Assembly: GCA_963922205.1 (NCBI GenBank)
Contig: CAWUHX010000037.1
Span: forward strand, 124,001 to 188,000
From: Romanomermis culicivorax
Lineage: Eukaryota; Nematoda; Enoplea; Mermithida; Mermithidae
Length of the DNA: 64,000 nucleotides
Reading direction: 5' to 3'
A model generated the notes under the pieces. The model was not told the DNA's origin. It worked only from the letters and a program-made list of their open reading frames with translations, and made no database searches. Each line of letters starts with the position of its first letter. The first letter of the stretch is position 1. Positions 20,721 to 32,300 of this stretch are shown piece by piece. Both the position numbers and the translations under genes were made by a program.

Positions 20721-22328
20721 TAGGGATGGGCCGGATCGACTTTTTTGGCGACAGCGGATCCGGATCCGGATCTTGAAAAATTTGGTTCGGCGGATCCGGA
20801 TCGGATCCGGATCCAAAAAAATTTGGTTCAGCGGATCCGGATCCGGATCCGGATCCTGAGGAACAGATCCGAGCGGATCCGGATCGGATCCGGATCTTTC
20901 AATAAGTATATGTACTATGTCTAATTTGTCTAAAATTGTGTTGTATGAAGTTATATTCATTGGTGTCAATAGATTAATAGATTATTAATGATTGAGGTGT
21001 TTGTTTATTGAGATAGTTAACATGTACTAATTACTAATTAGTAATTTTTATTCATTAAATTGTATTCATGCTTAGATTAATATTGGTTTCATCAGAAAGG
21101 AAATAAATAGAAATAGAAAGTTTTTTCAGAAATTATGGATTCAAGTTCTTTTTTAACTAGCAGAGTGTGGGACTACTTCACAGTGTCTATAGATGATGAA
21201 GAAAAGGCAAAGGACAATAAATGCAGAATACAGTTAGTTATCCAGAAAAGATTGTGCTACTGGATGTCAGAGAAAATATTTGGAGAGGAAACATGGCAAT
21301 ATACGAGTATAAGCAGTTTGCGGCTAAATAAAAAGAAGATAATGAAAATAGAAGTAATTGTGGAACAAATTGCTACTAGTATAGAAATGTTAAAGAATTA
21401 ACTTTTGTGTTTTCTTTGAAGATAGCCAAAAAAATGAACCTAGCAACTCAAAAACTAAATTAGAGCATGAACTTAAATCTCAAACGTCTCTGGAATTGCT
21501 TCATGGCAGATAGTAAATTTAAATTAGCACCAGCGAAAAGTGTCCCCTATGAACAGCTATTCAGTGTGCTGGTCAAATTTATGATCTTACCAAAAATCGT
21601 TTGAAGGGTGATACTGTTGAAAAATTACTGTTTCTCAAGTATAATTTTGCTACCATTGCAGTGTTTTTTTGTACAAGCCTGTTTGTACCTGTACAAAGAT
21701 CGGCCAAAAAGTCTTTGTATGAAGAAAATTTTTTTATACAGTGAAAAAACCATGATCTAGTACATAATCATCTTACAAATTAAGAAAATATACTCATAAC
21801 TTTCATAAATCTGAAAAAGTTCGAGTTAAACCTAAAATTTATGAAAATTAGTTCCATGATGCTTCTCAATTCAAATTCGGCTTCATGTTTAAAATTACAG
21901 TTGCAAAAAAGTTGGAAAAATAGATTTTGACGTTCTGAAATAGAACAAACTTCGCCTTTTCCATACGGGAGGACCGCCAACATTTTTTCCTTCACTGGAA
22001 ATTTTTCTCCAGAAAGCACGATTTGTAGAAAAATAGTATTGCAAAGAATTATAAAATCCGGCGCGAAGCGCCGGAAAATTTTTCGTGTTTTCTAATACTG
22101 TAAAATTTTATGTGAATAATAATGAATAAAGATCCGATTATGACCGGATCTTAATCATTGACAACAGCGGATCCGGATCCGGATCTTGAAAAATTCGATT
22201 CAGCGGATCCGGATCGGATCCGGATCCAAAAAAATCTGGTTTAGCGGATCCGGATCGGATCCGGATCCTAAAATTTAGGCGGATATCCGCGGATCCGGAT
22301 CCGGATCCGGATACCCGGCCCATCCCTA
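20721..22328. mobile_element. hAT element with GGATCC arrays, complete ends
   Basis: Inverted ends TAGGGATGGGCCGG / CCGGCCCATCCCTA, flanked by perfect 8-bp duplications TTATTTAT (20713-20720, 22329-22336). Both subterminal zones are arrays of GGATCCGGATCC. The outer bases resemble Ac-type hAT ends. Interior holds a decayed transposase. Confidence 0.92.
21135..21680 (+). pseudogene. Decayed hAT transposase (BED-like N-terminus, hAT C-terminus)
   Basis: Starts MDSSSFLTSRVWDYFTVS, resembling the WxxF start of a BED zinc finger; the second finger cysteine appears lost. After a gap and stops, SVPYEQLFSV is followed, one frame over, by AGQIYDLTKNRLKGD and [11 protein letters not shown], the hAT dimerisation domain. 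A single-base deletion near 21573 explains the frame change. Most of the catalytic domain is missing. Confidence 0.75.
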
Positions 22329-22336
22329 TTATTTAT

Positions 22337-22766
22337 TAAGTAGCTCCGGTGCGGCTTTTATCATGTCTACCTTCATTTATCACTTAATCTGTAATAGTTT
22401 TCATCATCTTAAACGTATTATCTCACGTTTTAATTGGTAATCGTCAATATTTTATCATGATATTTGATGAATATTCGCATTTTTTCCTTTCGAGGAAGAT
22501 CAATACGTCAAGTCTCTATGCTTTTTTATGCGATTATTTTTTTGCTAACGTAAAATCAATTCAAAAGCTTCATGGAAATATCTTTCAGAAATTAATACTT
22601 TTCTTACTCATCTTTTTCGACCAAGTTCATTAAAGTTTACAAATAAATTACAGAGTTTAAAATTTTTCAAGTAAAATTCTATAAGTCACGACTTTTGAAC
22701 ACAAAATTGGAATCTAATTCTTGGAATAAATGTTCGAAAAATTGATTTTCCAGCGTCCCAGAATGT
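22337..22766. mobile_element. ~1 kb CACTG-type family, middle segment of the interrupted copy
   Basis: Continues the sequence cut at 20712 (CTACCTTCATTTATCACTTAATC, then CAGCGTCCCAGAATGTC) and is cut again by the element at 22775. Confidence 0.7.
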
Positions 22767-23199
22767 CAATATACTAGTGATCGTACGGGGACAGATTTTT
22801 TCGGGGACGGGGACGAGTTTTCCCCGTTCTTTCGGGGACGGGGAGAGATATTTTCACATCCATTAAATACTACACGAGTACTCATTTATATTAACTGAAG
22901 TCAATCAAGAATGCGAGTTGAGAATTTTCCAGGACTCAAATCTTGATTTTTCAGGTCAAGCATGTAACCTAATCAATTAGAAACTATGACAATATTCTTA
23001 CAACATTGTCTGCCCCTCAACTGACTGCATCAGCCTAGACATGACTAAAAGATCTCGATAACTACCTACACTATACAAAACCATATAGGGTCACTCAATA
23101 ATCCTTAAAATAGAACCATGTCTAGCACAACTTTGTAAGTGAATATAAGCGCTTATGCATTACCCATCCACCCACAGGTGGGAATAATGTGTATTATAG

Positions 23200-23868
23200 T
23201 AATGTTTCCAGCGCCAAGCGCCGGAAAATTTTTTTAGGTATTGACATTCAGCGACACTAGAAAATCAATTTTCCGAACATTTATTTCAAGAATTACATTC
23301 GAATTTTTTGTTCAAAATTCGTACTTTCTAGAAATTTTTTATTTGAAGAATTTTAAAACCAGTAATTCATTTGCAAACTCTCATGAACTTGGCCGAAATG
23401 ATATGAGGCAGAAGAGTAGAAATTTACGAAAACTACTTCCATGCAGCTTTAAGGATCAATCGCTTCAAAAAGTTTAGACTTGACGCATTGATCCTTCTCA
23501 AAAAATGTGTCAAGGAAAAAATGTGAATCTTCATTATATATCAAGATAAAATATTGAAGATTACCAATTAAAACATGAGATACGTTTAGGATGATGAAAA
23601 TAGATTAAGTGATAAGTGAAGGTAGACATGCCAGAAGCTGCATCTGAGCTAGGAAATAAATAATAATGCTTATTAAATTTATTTATTTTTATTTTTATTA
23701 AAATTTTGAGATTTGCACCTAACTAGAATGCACCAAAATACATCTTTTCTATATGAAAACACCAAATTTTTTTTACACTTCATAAATATTTTTTTGAAAG
23801 GTACAAAAAATCTGAAAAAAAAGTTTTGCACGAGCGGAAAAAGTTTCGCACAGTGCAAAAAAACACTG
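23200..23868. mobile_element. ~1 kb CACTG-type family copy nested in the 22775 element
   Basis: Begins near CAGCGCCAAGCGCCGGAAAA and follows the family order. Ends with GTGC words and AAAAAAACACTG at 23868. Confidence 0.65.
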
Positions 23869-24279
23869 GTATAAACCATAAAAAGTATGATAGATATTTT
23901 ACTTTGGACTCGGATATCGATCGGTAATTAATGCGGTGTAGAGCATCGGAAAAAATTTGGATTTTGATATTCTATATCGTTAGAAAATGACTATTTTTAA
24001 TATCTATTTCCTGCCTGAAAAGTCTAATTTTTCAGTGAATTCAACATGTTTTCAGCCAGGCAAACTAAAATAGGCAAGCAGGAATGAATTGAATGACTTT
24101 TTCAGACAGAAGAAAATTCTAAAGAACCACAAAATGATTTTGTGGAAATAATCTAGAAAAATCTAGGTTTTAGTAAAATATGTGAAAAAACAATACAAGG
24201 TCAAACATTCATCCATAACATGCTGAGGTTTAAAAGCTATAAGCCAGCACTACAGAAATGATAACAAGAATCATAAGTG

Positions 24280-24490
24280 ATTTGAAATCCGGCGCGTAGC
24301 GCCGGAAAATTTTTGATTTTTTTTTTAAAACGCATAAGAATGCATCTCCGGACAGGAAACTCACCCAATCAAAAGGGTCGTTAGGCTCCAATTTTTATAA
24401 GCCATGTTGGCTTGTGCCCCTAAATTTTTTGGAGTCACACAGAGTTTTTAGAAGCGATGGCTCCTAATTAACCTTAAAAAAACCCTGACC
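24280..24490. repeat. CCGGCGCGTAGCGCCGG palindrome and ...AAAAAAACCCTG terminus
   Basis: Palindrome at 24290-24306. About 180 bp on is an element end with GTTGGCTTGTG words and AAAAAAACCCTGACC, like the 2431-3546 family. Confidence 0.45.
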
Positions 24491-25257
24491 AGACTCGATT
24501 TTTTTTCGCTCGCAAATTTGAATGCTCTATATAGCGGAAAACATTTTGTTGATTAGTCTCCAACTTTCTGGCATAAATGAGGAGTTCGAATGTTTTCTCG
24601 AATATTACCCATACAATCCAATTGAAACATTGACATAATAATTTAAAGGCTAAATTGAAAGTTGAAGTTGAAAAACTAAAAAAAAGATCTCAAATACTCG
24701 ATGATTTTAAGCAATGTCACTTTCAATGTGCATAGTCGAATAAGAAAACTCGCCGCAGCACGGCGAAAAAATTTGACGATTAACTATAGTCGTAATACTA
24801 ACAACATATATAGTAATCTATCAATTTGGAACCCTCTTCGAAAACGGTATTGAGTCATTTCAACTTTTCTGTGCATATGTAAATATGTGATGCATTGATA
24901 CAATCCTGTAGTTGATTTCTTTTGAGTTTTGATTACTTACATTGTATATTGTATATTTCCCTTTATTCGTAATTTTTCTTCTTTTCGTTGAATTTGCCCC
25001 TTACATATCGCATGCTCTGTTCCATTTTTACTTTTCTTATGTTGTTCACTAATGGTTCCTTTCTTATGTGCTCACTATTACTGTATTTCTATTGCTATAA
25101 TAGGGATTTCCTATAGCATAAAATAATGACACTTCCGATAAGATTAATACTTCTAGCTGCCATTTTAAGGCTCCCTAACTAGTCTTAGATGATACAGGGA
25201 GCTTCTAGCAGTTTTTTACATAGTTATTTTGATGTACCAAACATTCTAAAAAATTAA

Positions 25258-25340
25258 ACCAGAAAAAAACCACTAAAAAACCAAAAAAAAAACATTAAAA
25301 AACCATAAAAAACCACTAAAAAACCAAAAAGTCGAAATTT
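25258..25340. repeat. AAAAACC(A) simple repeat
   Basis: Eight or so units of CCACTAAAAAACCAAAAAA-like sequence. Confidence 0.8.
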
Positions 25341-25488
25341 CAAAAGTTTGGTTTTTGCCAACCCTGCACATTGCTCATGTGAGAACAGTGTGAAAAACTA
25401 ATTAAGTTGGCGCCTAGCGACCAAGCAATACATGTGGAGCTAGAAAATTTTGAGACAGCCAAAGGTCAGAAAAGTAAAACCACTCATA

Positions 25489-25806
25489 GGGTCCACAACC
25501 ACCCTAAGCCATTCCTTCTCATTTTCTTTCCATTCTCTTTCTTTTTCTCATTTCCGTTTTCCTTCTTTTCCTTCAATTTTCTGGAATTTGTGACAAAATC
25601 CCCTGACTTTCCCAGGTTCCCAGGTTTCCCAGAAAAGAAAAAAAATCCCCTGACATTCCCAGGTTTTCCAGGTTGTGTATGAACCCTGATCCTCTATACT
25701 TTTCAACACAAAATATTTATTTTTCCACAAAATTCCTTGTGTTTTCCAGGTTTTCCAGACCTGAAAAAAAATTCTATGTGTTTTCCAGGTTGTGTATGAA
25801 CCCTGT
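25489..25806. mobile_element. CAGGGTTCATACACAACC-type hAT fragment
   Basis: Repeated CCAGGTTTTCCAGG words and two copies of the end TTGTGTATGAACCCTG (about 25671-25686 and 25790-25805). A diverged opposite end AGGGTCCACAACC is near 25489. No duplication established. Confidence 0.5.
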
Positions 25807-26046
25807 AATATGTATAATACTAATTTTTCTATAATTTTGTTCGTTGTTTTGTACCTAATAAATTAAAGTGTAGTTATATTAGTTAATGGAAAATGTGGTA
25901 TGCTGAACGGATTGCATTACTAAAATGAAATTCCCCGAAAAACGGAATCCCCGATGACTTTTTTAGACCGGGGACGGGGACGAAAACGCCGGGGATCCCC
26001 GGTATCCTTACGGGGACGGGGACCCCGTACGATCACTACAATATAC

Positions 26047-26250
26047 CCATAAAATTTCCGGCGCTTCGCGCCGGAAAGATTACCACCTTTTTTGGGCTTT
26101 CACTTGTTCATAGAGGACTCGACCATCAATTTCTCATGTAATTCAAAGTCAATTATGCTCTTGGATAGTTCGCTAGAAAATTTGTTCCACAATGCTTATA
26201 GATTAGGCTTTAAAGTCGAACATTCCAATTTTTTCTTCAATTTTGCGGTT
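26047..26250. mobile_element. ~1 kb CACTG-type family, last segment of the interrupted copy
   Basis: CCGGCGCTTCGCGCCGG at 26059, then the CTTTCACTTGTTCATAGAGG and TGCTTATAGATTAGG blocks, continuing 22766. Confidence 0.65.
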
Positions 26251-26466
26251 TCTCACAGCAGGGGTTGTCTACACAGCAAAAATGACCTACTGATCTCAAA
26301 TAGTTATCAAACGCCATACTTCGATCAAAGTCGCTCGTGATCAAAGTCACCCCACTTTACCTTATGTTTTTTGGCCTTTTTTGGGAAACTTTTCCGACTT
26401 TTTTCGACCCCCTCTCCCGCAAATTTCGGATTTACTCCCCACCCCCCGCGGTCTCACAGGTATGAT

Positions 26467-27430
26467 CATACCTGTACTTGAGGGGGGTTGGGGGGGGCAC
26501 TTGGCCCATGTACCAGTATTTTTTTTGTGCACGGGCATTTGTGATAATTGGTACAAGAGGCCAAAAAATTTGTGCCAATGACACAAAAAATTTTTTTTAC
26601 TAGAAACATAACTGAAAACTGCGGAAAAATTTTAGGCGAAAAGTTTGATAAAAAGTTAACGTTTAAAGCATTAATTTTTGTAAAAATCGTGCCCAACTTA
26701 CTTTTCAGCTAACCATGTCAGTGAGACGAGAAAAAACTGTGCAACAAAATTGTTCACGAAAACCCAAAGAATGGAAAGCTGAGAAAATTTAGATAGCTCT
26801 AGAATTGTTCAGGAAGTTCAAATAGATACAATTTTCGACTACGGATATCTGTATGTATACTTAACAACAATGTAAAGACTAGAGAAAATAGAGTCGAAAA
26901 TTGTGTAAATTTTCGATCCAAACATTGTATCATTATCAACAATATCGGTTTTTCTATTTGAATCAATCAAACTCAAAAAGTAAGAATTGCAGTTTTAAAT
27001 CCGAATCTGCCTGAATTCGCAGGGAATATTCAGAATTTCTTTTCACTCATCAGTCTTGACAGCCTATAAAGTTTGCTGCAACAATACTAATACACTGTTC
27101 GAAGAGAAATCGTTCGCGTTCGGGTCAAATATACGGAGACGAAATATTATATCCATTGACTCGGCGCGAAGCGCCGAAAAATTTTCTCATTTTCAGCCCC
27201 TAAAACGTCTAAAAATCAAGGAAATTTAATGTTTGACCAGCCAAAATTTTTATGCCAATTGGCACAAACGCTCAAAATTTTTGTGCCATTCCAAATTTTT
27301 TTTGTGCCAAAAACCATGTTTTGGCATAAAAAACACTGCCATGTACCCAAATTGGGAAAATTTTCAAAAAAGTTTTTGGGAAAAATTTCGACTTTTTCCG
27401 ACCCCCCAAGTCTGAGGTCTTAGAGGTATG
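26467..27430. mobile_element. CATACCTGTA MITE, split by a hAT MITE
   Basis: CATACCTGTACTTG to TTAGAGGTATG, flanked by perfect 8-bp duplications GGTATGAT (26459-26466, 27431-27438). The left duplication overlaps the right end of an older truncated CATACCTGTA copy (26360-26464). The nested element is at 26514-27338. Confidence 0.82.
26514..27338. mobile_element. hAT-like MITE with TGCCAATTGGCA words (nested)
   Basis: CAGTATTTTTTTTGTGCACG to GCATAAAAAACACTG, flanked by perfect 8-bp duplications CCATGTAC (26506-26513, 27339-27346). Words GTGCCAATGACAC and GCCAATTGGCACAA sit near the ends, and CGGCGCGAAGCGCCG at 27163. Siblings at 49829 and 56033 are of similar length. Confidence 0.9.
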
Positions 27431-27555
27431 GGTATGATTGAAGATTACCTATTAACACATGAGATAATACGTTTAAGATGATGAACACTATTATAGATTA
27501 AATGATAAGTGAAGGTAAACATGCTAAAAGCCGCGCCTGAGCTAGGTAATACATG

Positions 27556-28346
27556 CAGGGTTTTTTTGCACAGACCAGGTTGCAATATGCAACTTGGGGA
27601 AAAATTTTGGTTGCACAGATCGCAAACTGTTTTCTTGACATTTTATTCGATCCGCGTCGGTTTTAGGCATTTAAAACCCAATTTTTGAGTTTTGGAGACC
27701 AAATGAAAAAGTTAATATGACTAGACTAGAGTAATTAGTTCGGCGCCCAGCGCCGAAAATTTTTCGGAATTTAAATATTCTGGAACGCTGGAAAATGAAT
27801 CTTTTCACGTTTTATTTTCCAGACAGAAGGTTTGATTTCTCGGTGAATTTAATGAATTTTCAGTGGGACAAACTGAAATCCAAAAACTAGGCAAGCGGCT
27901 TTCAACCGCCAAAAATTTCTAGCATTGTCTAACACTCAAAATGTTTTAATCACATGAGAGTAAAAATTCAAATTTTTTGTGAAGATCGCAGAAAATTTTG
28001 GGAAAATTATCGAGAAAAATATTGGTTTTCATCAACTTCGTCAAAAAACAATACAGGATGAAACATTTAACCATAATATGATGATAATTAGAACCTTTAA
28101 GCACTAAAAACCTTTTTTAACAGCGCACTAGAATAATATAGAAAATTATAAATGAATTGAAATCCGGCGCGAAGCGCCGGAAAATTTTCACTTTTTTCCA
28201 TTTTAGAACGCATAAAAATGCATCTCCGGACAGCCCAATAACTTTATCAAAAGAGTAGTCAGGCCTCGAGTTGCACTGTGCAACTTGGCAGAAAAAATTT
28301 GGTTGCACAGCCCGAAATTTGGTTGCTGTGTGCAAAAAAAACCCTG
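27556..28346. mobile_element. hAT-like MITE with TTGCAnnnTGCAA words
   Basis: CAGGGTTTTTTTGCACAG to TGTGCAAAAAAAACCCTG, flanked by perfect 8-bp duplications AATACATG (27548-27555, 28347-28354). Words GTTGCAATATGCAACTTGG at one end and GTTGCACTGTGCAACTTGG at the other. It sits inside an older ~1 kb CACTG-type copy (27437-27547 plus 28355-28526). Confidence 0.9.
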
Positions 28347-28354
28347 AATACATG

Positions 28355-28526
28355 ATAATGATTATTACCAGCGCGAAGCGCCGGAAAATTTTGAGGTTAG
28401 AACGTTCTAATATGCACACTGAACTGCATATTTTCAACATGGAAACCCCAAGCTTTTTTTACACATTTGTGGAAAGACCTCAAAAATTTTTTCCACATTA
28501 GTGCAAATGGTGGGGAAAAAACAGTG
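28355..28526. mobile_element. ~1 kb CACTG-type family right end
   Basis: CAGCGCGAAGCGCCGG, CCACAnnTGTGG words (28462-28505) and terminal GGGGAAAAAACAGTG. Confidence 0.6.
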
Positions 28527-28812
28527 TGCTGCATGCCGCTATCATCTGGCAAAAAAATTGAGCTTACTGTGATTTTTTGATCACGGCGGTGTTTAATGGC
28601 AACAGACTAAACTTGATTTTGACGTTCCTGAGAAATTGGATAGATATTCTCTCCGTCCTACACGTCAGCAGCTCATCCGTGCGCAAACACAATTTCGATC
28701 GAGATGAAGGAACAACGTCATGTATGAGAAGTGAGCAAGAACAGTCGTGTGTTCGATCTTCAGCTCATAAATTTGAATCAAAACATTTACTGTAGACTAC
28801 TTCTCAAAAATT

Positions 28813-29085
28813 ACTAAGCATTAGGGACGAAGTGTTAGCCCTCTTCTGATTGGCCGAAATTACTGTCCCCCAGGCGGTTTTTCGTCCAATATGTATTTTT
28901 CATTAATTTTTCCCTTAAAATTTCCCTTAGGTTTAGGCTTAGGGTGCAGTTTGCTGTTGAGGCTCTTCCAAATGAAGTTGTTAGTTAAAACCATTTAAAA
29001 CGCATATATAATGCATTTTCGACATCTCAAAAATTTAATTTCGGCCAATCAAAAGAGGGCTAACACTTCGTCCTTAATGCTTAGT
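28813..29085. mobile_element. Foldback MITE with 50-bp inverted repeats, 9-bp duplication (Mutator-like)
   Basis: Starts ACTAAGCATTAGGGACGAAG and ends with its near-exact complement (48 of 50 bases). Flanked by perfect 9-bp duplications TCAAAAATT (28804-28812, 29086-29094). 9-bp duplications with long inverted ends suggest a MULE. It lies 141 bp upstream of the Ki-67-like start codon and carries GATTGG/CCAATC. Confidence 0.88.
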
Positions 29086-29226
29086 TCAAAAATTGAGATT
29101 CCATATTGATAATTCTGTTCATCCAATGTTATTGCGAGTTGTCGTTGAGCTAAATCGAATCGAGTCAAATTCTTGTCTGTAATTATTATCTGGTGTCAAT
29201 AATTTTTGTCTAGGAGGCGACCAAAA

Positions 29227-29315
29227 ATGTTATTCGGTCGAATCATCGTAATTAAGCGTGATGGGCAAGATGGATCCGTATTCCCAGTCACAATAGATAA
29301 AACCTTGATTGGAAG
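29227..29315 (+). CDS. Ki-67-like exon 1 (FHA start)
   Basis: ATG in CCAAAAATG context; MLFGRIIVIKRDGQDGSVFP and on to LIG, then donor GTAACA. The FHA alignment begins at residue 1, which fixes the start. A TTTTTGTCTAG lies 14 bp upstream and could be a 5'UTR or trans-splice acceptor. Confidence 0.92.
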
Positions 29316-32300
29316 GTAACATAAGTTGTTAGTTGATCTCTCTCTATATTACATCCATCTTTTCTGCATATTCACTTCACTGGATAGAAAAAACTTGTGT
29401 TCGTTTTTAGAAGTAAAGAATGTAACATTCGTATACAACTACCCAGCATTGACAACGTTCATTGTGCAATATTGATGAAAGAAAACAGAGAAGTAGTGCA
29501 TTTTTTTCGCAATAGACAAATTAAAAAATTTGGAACTCTAATTAACTCGTTTTTCAGCCTTACATTCATAATTTAAGCGAAAGTCGCACTTTAACTTTAA
29601 ATGGCCGAACTATTAACCCATCAGAAATGATGAAATTGAAATCGAATGATATTTTCAACATTGGCGAACGGGCCTTCCGATACATCGTTGTCACGCAAGT
29701 TCGCCGACCGTCGATTGCCAAAAAAGTTTCCTTCACTACGTCTAAAATCGAACTTGAAAATTCTGCGGCTAAGCGAGAAAGTAATAATAGTGTTTTATTC
29801 GAATAAATATCAAAATTAAGTTTCTCAATAAAAACAAAAACGAATGAATCAATGCAAGAATAAATGATGAATGCTACAGAAATATAAATATTGGGTTATG
29901 TAAAAATCGTACTAAGTTACATAGCTCCATACCTGTACTTGGGGGGGCAACTTGGCCAACCATGTACCCAAATTCATCCAACCCTCCCAACCTCCCCTCC
30001 AGTTTGGAAAAAATTAAAAAAATTTGCAAAAAAGTCGATGTTTTTTGGCTTTTTTTGGGAAAAATTTCGACTTTTTTCTGCCCCCCCCCCCCCCAAATTT
30101 CGGATTTACCTCCACCCCCCCCCCCCCGTCAACTGGTCGGAGGTCTTTCAGGTGCGCATAGCTCAACGGCTCATAGCCCTTACTTGCGCTCCTTTTGAAA
30201 ATCGCTGGAGTCCATTTCTTCCGTTTTATTTTCCAAATTTTGGGAATTATCAATAATTCTAATATCGGGGTGTAATACGTTCCAAATCCTACCGCATATG
30301 TTTGAAAACCGTTATACCTACAGTTTAATTTACATTTTTTAACAACAAAATTATCATCTTTTAAAGCTCTTGTATTTGCAGAATGAGGATCAGACAGGCA
30401 CAGCAAGAATTTTCCTGGGGGAGGGTCCTTGGACTTTTTATCCAGGAGCAGTAGCGGATCCAGAAATTTTTCAAAAATTTTTTTAAATTTTCCTATAGGT
30501 ATACAGAAAAAAAATCGTATTTCAAAAGTTTCCTGGGCGGCCGCCCCCTCTTGAATCCGCACTTGTCCAATATCCAGGAGGGTAGGGGAGTAGGCGAGAA
30601 AAAAACCATAAACGTTCTGCAAGCCTGTTTTTCATACCTACAAAACATGCACAAAAATCATCAAAAAATCTGTCGTGGGAAAAGTTCAGGGGGGTGTTTG
30701 ACGATTTTTTGGGTCAGGGCGGGTAGCCAGGGTCTCAGGTACACATACATGTAATTGGGGGGGGAAGTGCTATGGGAACCACCCACCACTCAGAAATCGT
30801 CGACCATATGGCTAGCCATTGGGCGACCGCCCCCAGAATTTTCGAATCTAATGGGCGACCGCCCCCAGATTTTCGAATCCAATAATCGATTGGTGAATTA
30901 CTGGCTCCAGATATATCAGATCGAATATGGAAGAAAAATATTTGACTTCATTCGACAACCAAATAGTGAAAGATCACGATCGATCATCAGCAGAAGCAGA
31001 AAAATGTGCTGGAAAAATAAAATTTCGGACGTTTTAAAACCCTGAAAATCAAAATTTTTTGGCGCTCGCCAAACAAACTACTTTAGCCAGCCTTGTGATT
31101 TCCTCCAAAACTCAGGAAATTTAGTTTTAAAAGTCTGGAACTGACGCAAAGTGAATGACATACAAGGGAAGTAATTTTTTATCATTTTTCTGATGAAAGT
31201 AAGCGAATTCATCAATTTTAGAGCGAGCAACTAAAAGTTTATATTCTTCCCACTGTTTTTTTTCTGCACACTGCAGACTTTTTAGGCTTCGTGCAAAATT
31301 TTTTTTTGGTGATTTCTGCGCTGGTGCAGAATTTTTTGAGCCATGTGTTTGATCACATCGGATACAAGAAAGATGCGCTTTGGTGCATTTAATAAGGTCA
31401 TAATCTCGAAATTTTCCATGTTTTAGAAGGTTATTATCTCAAAAATTTCAAAAATAAGTTTAATAAGACTTGTTATTTATTTCCTAGCTTAGGCGCGACT
31501 TCTAACATGTCTACCTTCACTTATCATTTAATACTTTTCATCATCTTAAACGTATTATCTCATGTTTTAATTAGTAATCTGCAATATTTTATCTTAATAT
31601 TTAATAGAGATTCACATTTTTACCTTAACACATTTTTTGAGAAAGATCAATATGTCAAATTTGTAAACTTTTTAAAGCGATTATTGCTTTCTTAACGTAA
31701 AATCAATCAAAAAGCTTGATGGAAGTAGTTCTCAGAAATTTCCACTCTTCTTACTCATATTTTTTCGGCCAAGTTCATGATAGTTTACGAATAAATTACT
31801 GGGTTTGAAATGTTTCAAATATAAAATTCTAGAAATTACGACTTTTGAACACAATATTCGAATGTAATTCTTGAAATAAATGTTCGTAAAATTGATTTTC
31901 CAGTATCGCCTAATGTCAATACCCAAATAATTTTAGTATCTTTTTTGGGCTCTCACTTGACATTGTAGAGGACTTAACCGTCGAGTTCTCATGTAATTCA
32001 AAGTCCTTATGCTTTTGGATGCTTTGCTGGAAAATTTTTTCCACAATGCTTTTAGATTATATATACCTCGATCAAAATCAAAAATTTCAAATGTTTACTC
32101 AATTTTAATGAATTAACGGCTCTGAAAAAAGCAAAAGATTTGAAAAAGCTCAAAAATACAGAAATGAAGCGTCTAAGATCATTTATAAGCGAAAAACAAC
32201 TTCGGGAAAATTGAGAAACAAACTTTGACCCCTTCCCCCATTTGGGGAAAAGGCCCGAGGGAAAAACAGTGATAACAGGAGAAAACCGCAATGCAGAAAC

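Larger units (their letters stand above)
22775..26038. mobile_element. hAT-like element with GGGGAC arrays, complete ends
   Basis: Inverted ends TAGTGATCGTACGGGGAC / GTCCCCGTACGATCACTA-type, flanked by perfect 8-bp duplications CAATATAC (22767-22774, 26039-26046). Subterminal zones repeat CGGGGACGGGGAC. The 3.3 kb interior contains other repeats (e.g. 23200-23868) but I found no transposase. Confidence 0.9.

Noticed and set aside
30014-30622. 202-codon ORF on - strand with poly-Gly stretches
   Set aside because: Composition comes from the C-runs of the MITE at 29928-30156; no domain recognised.
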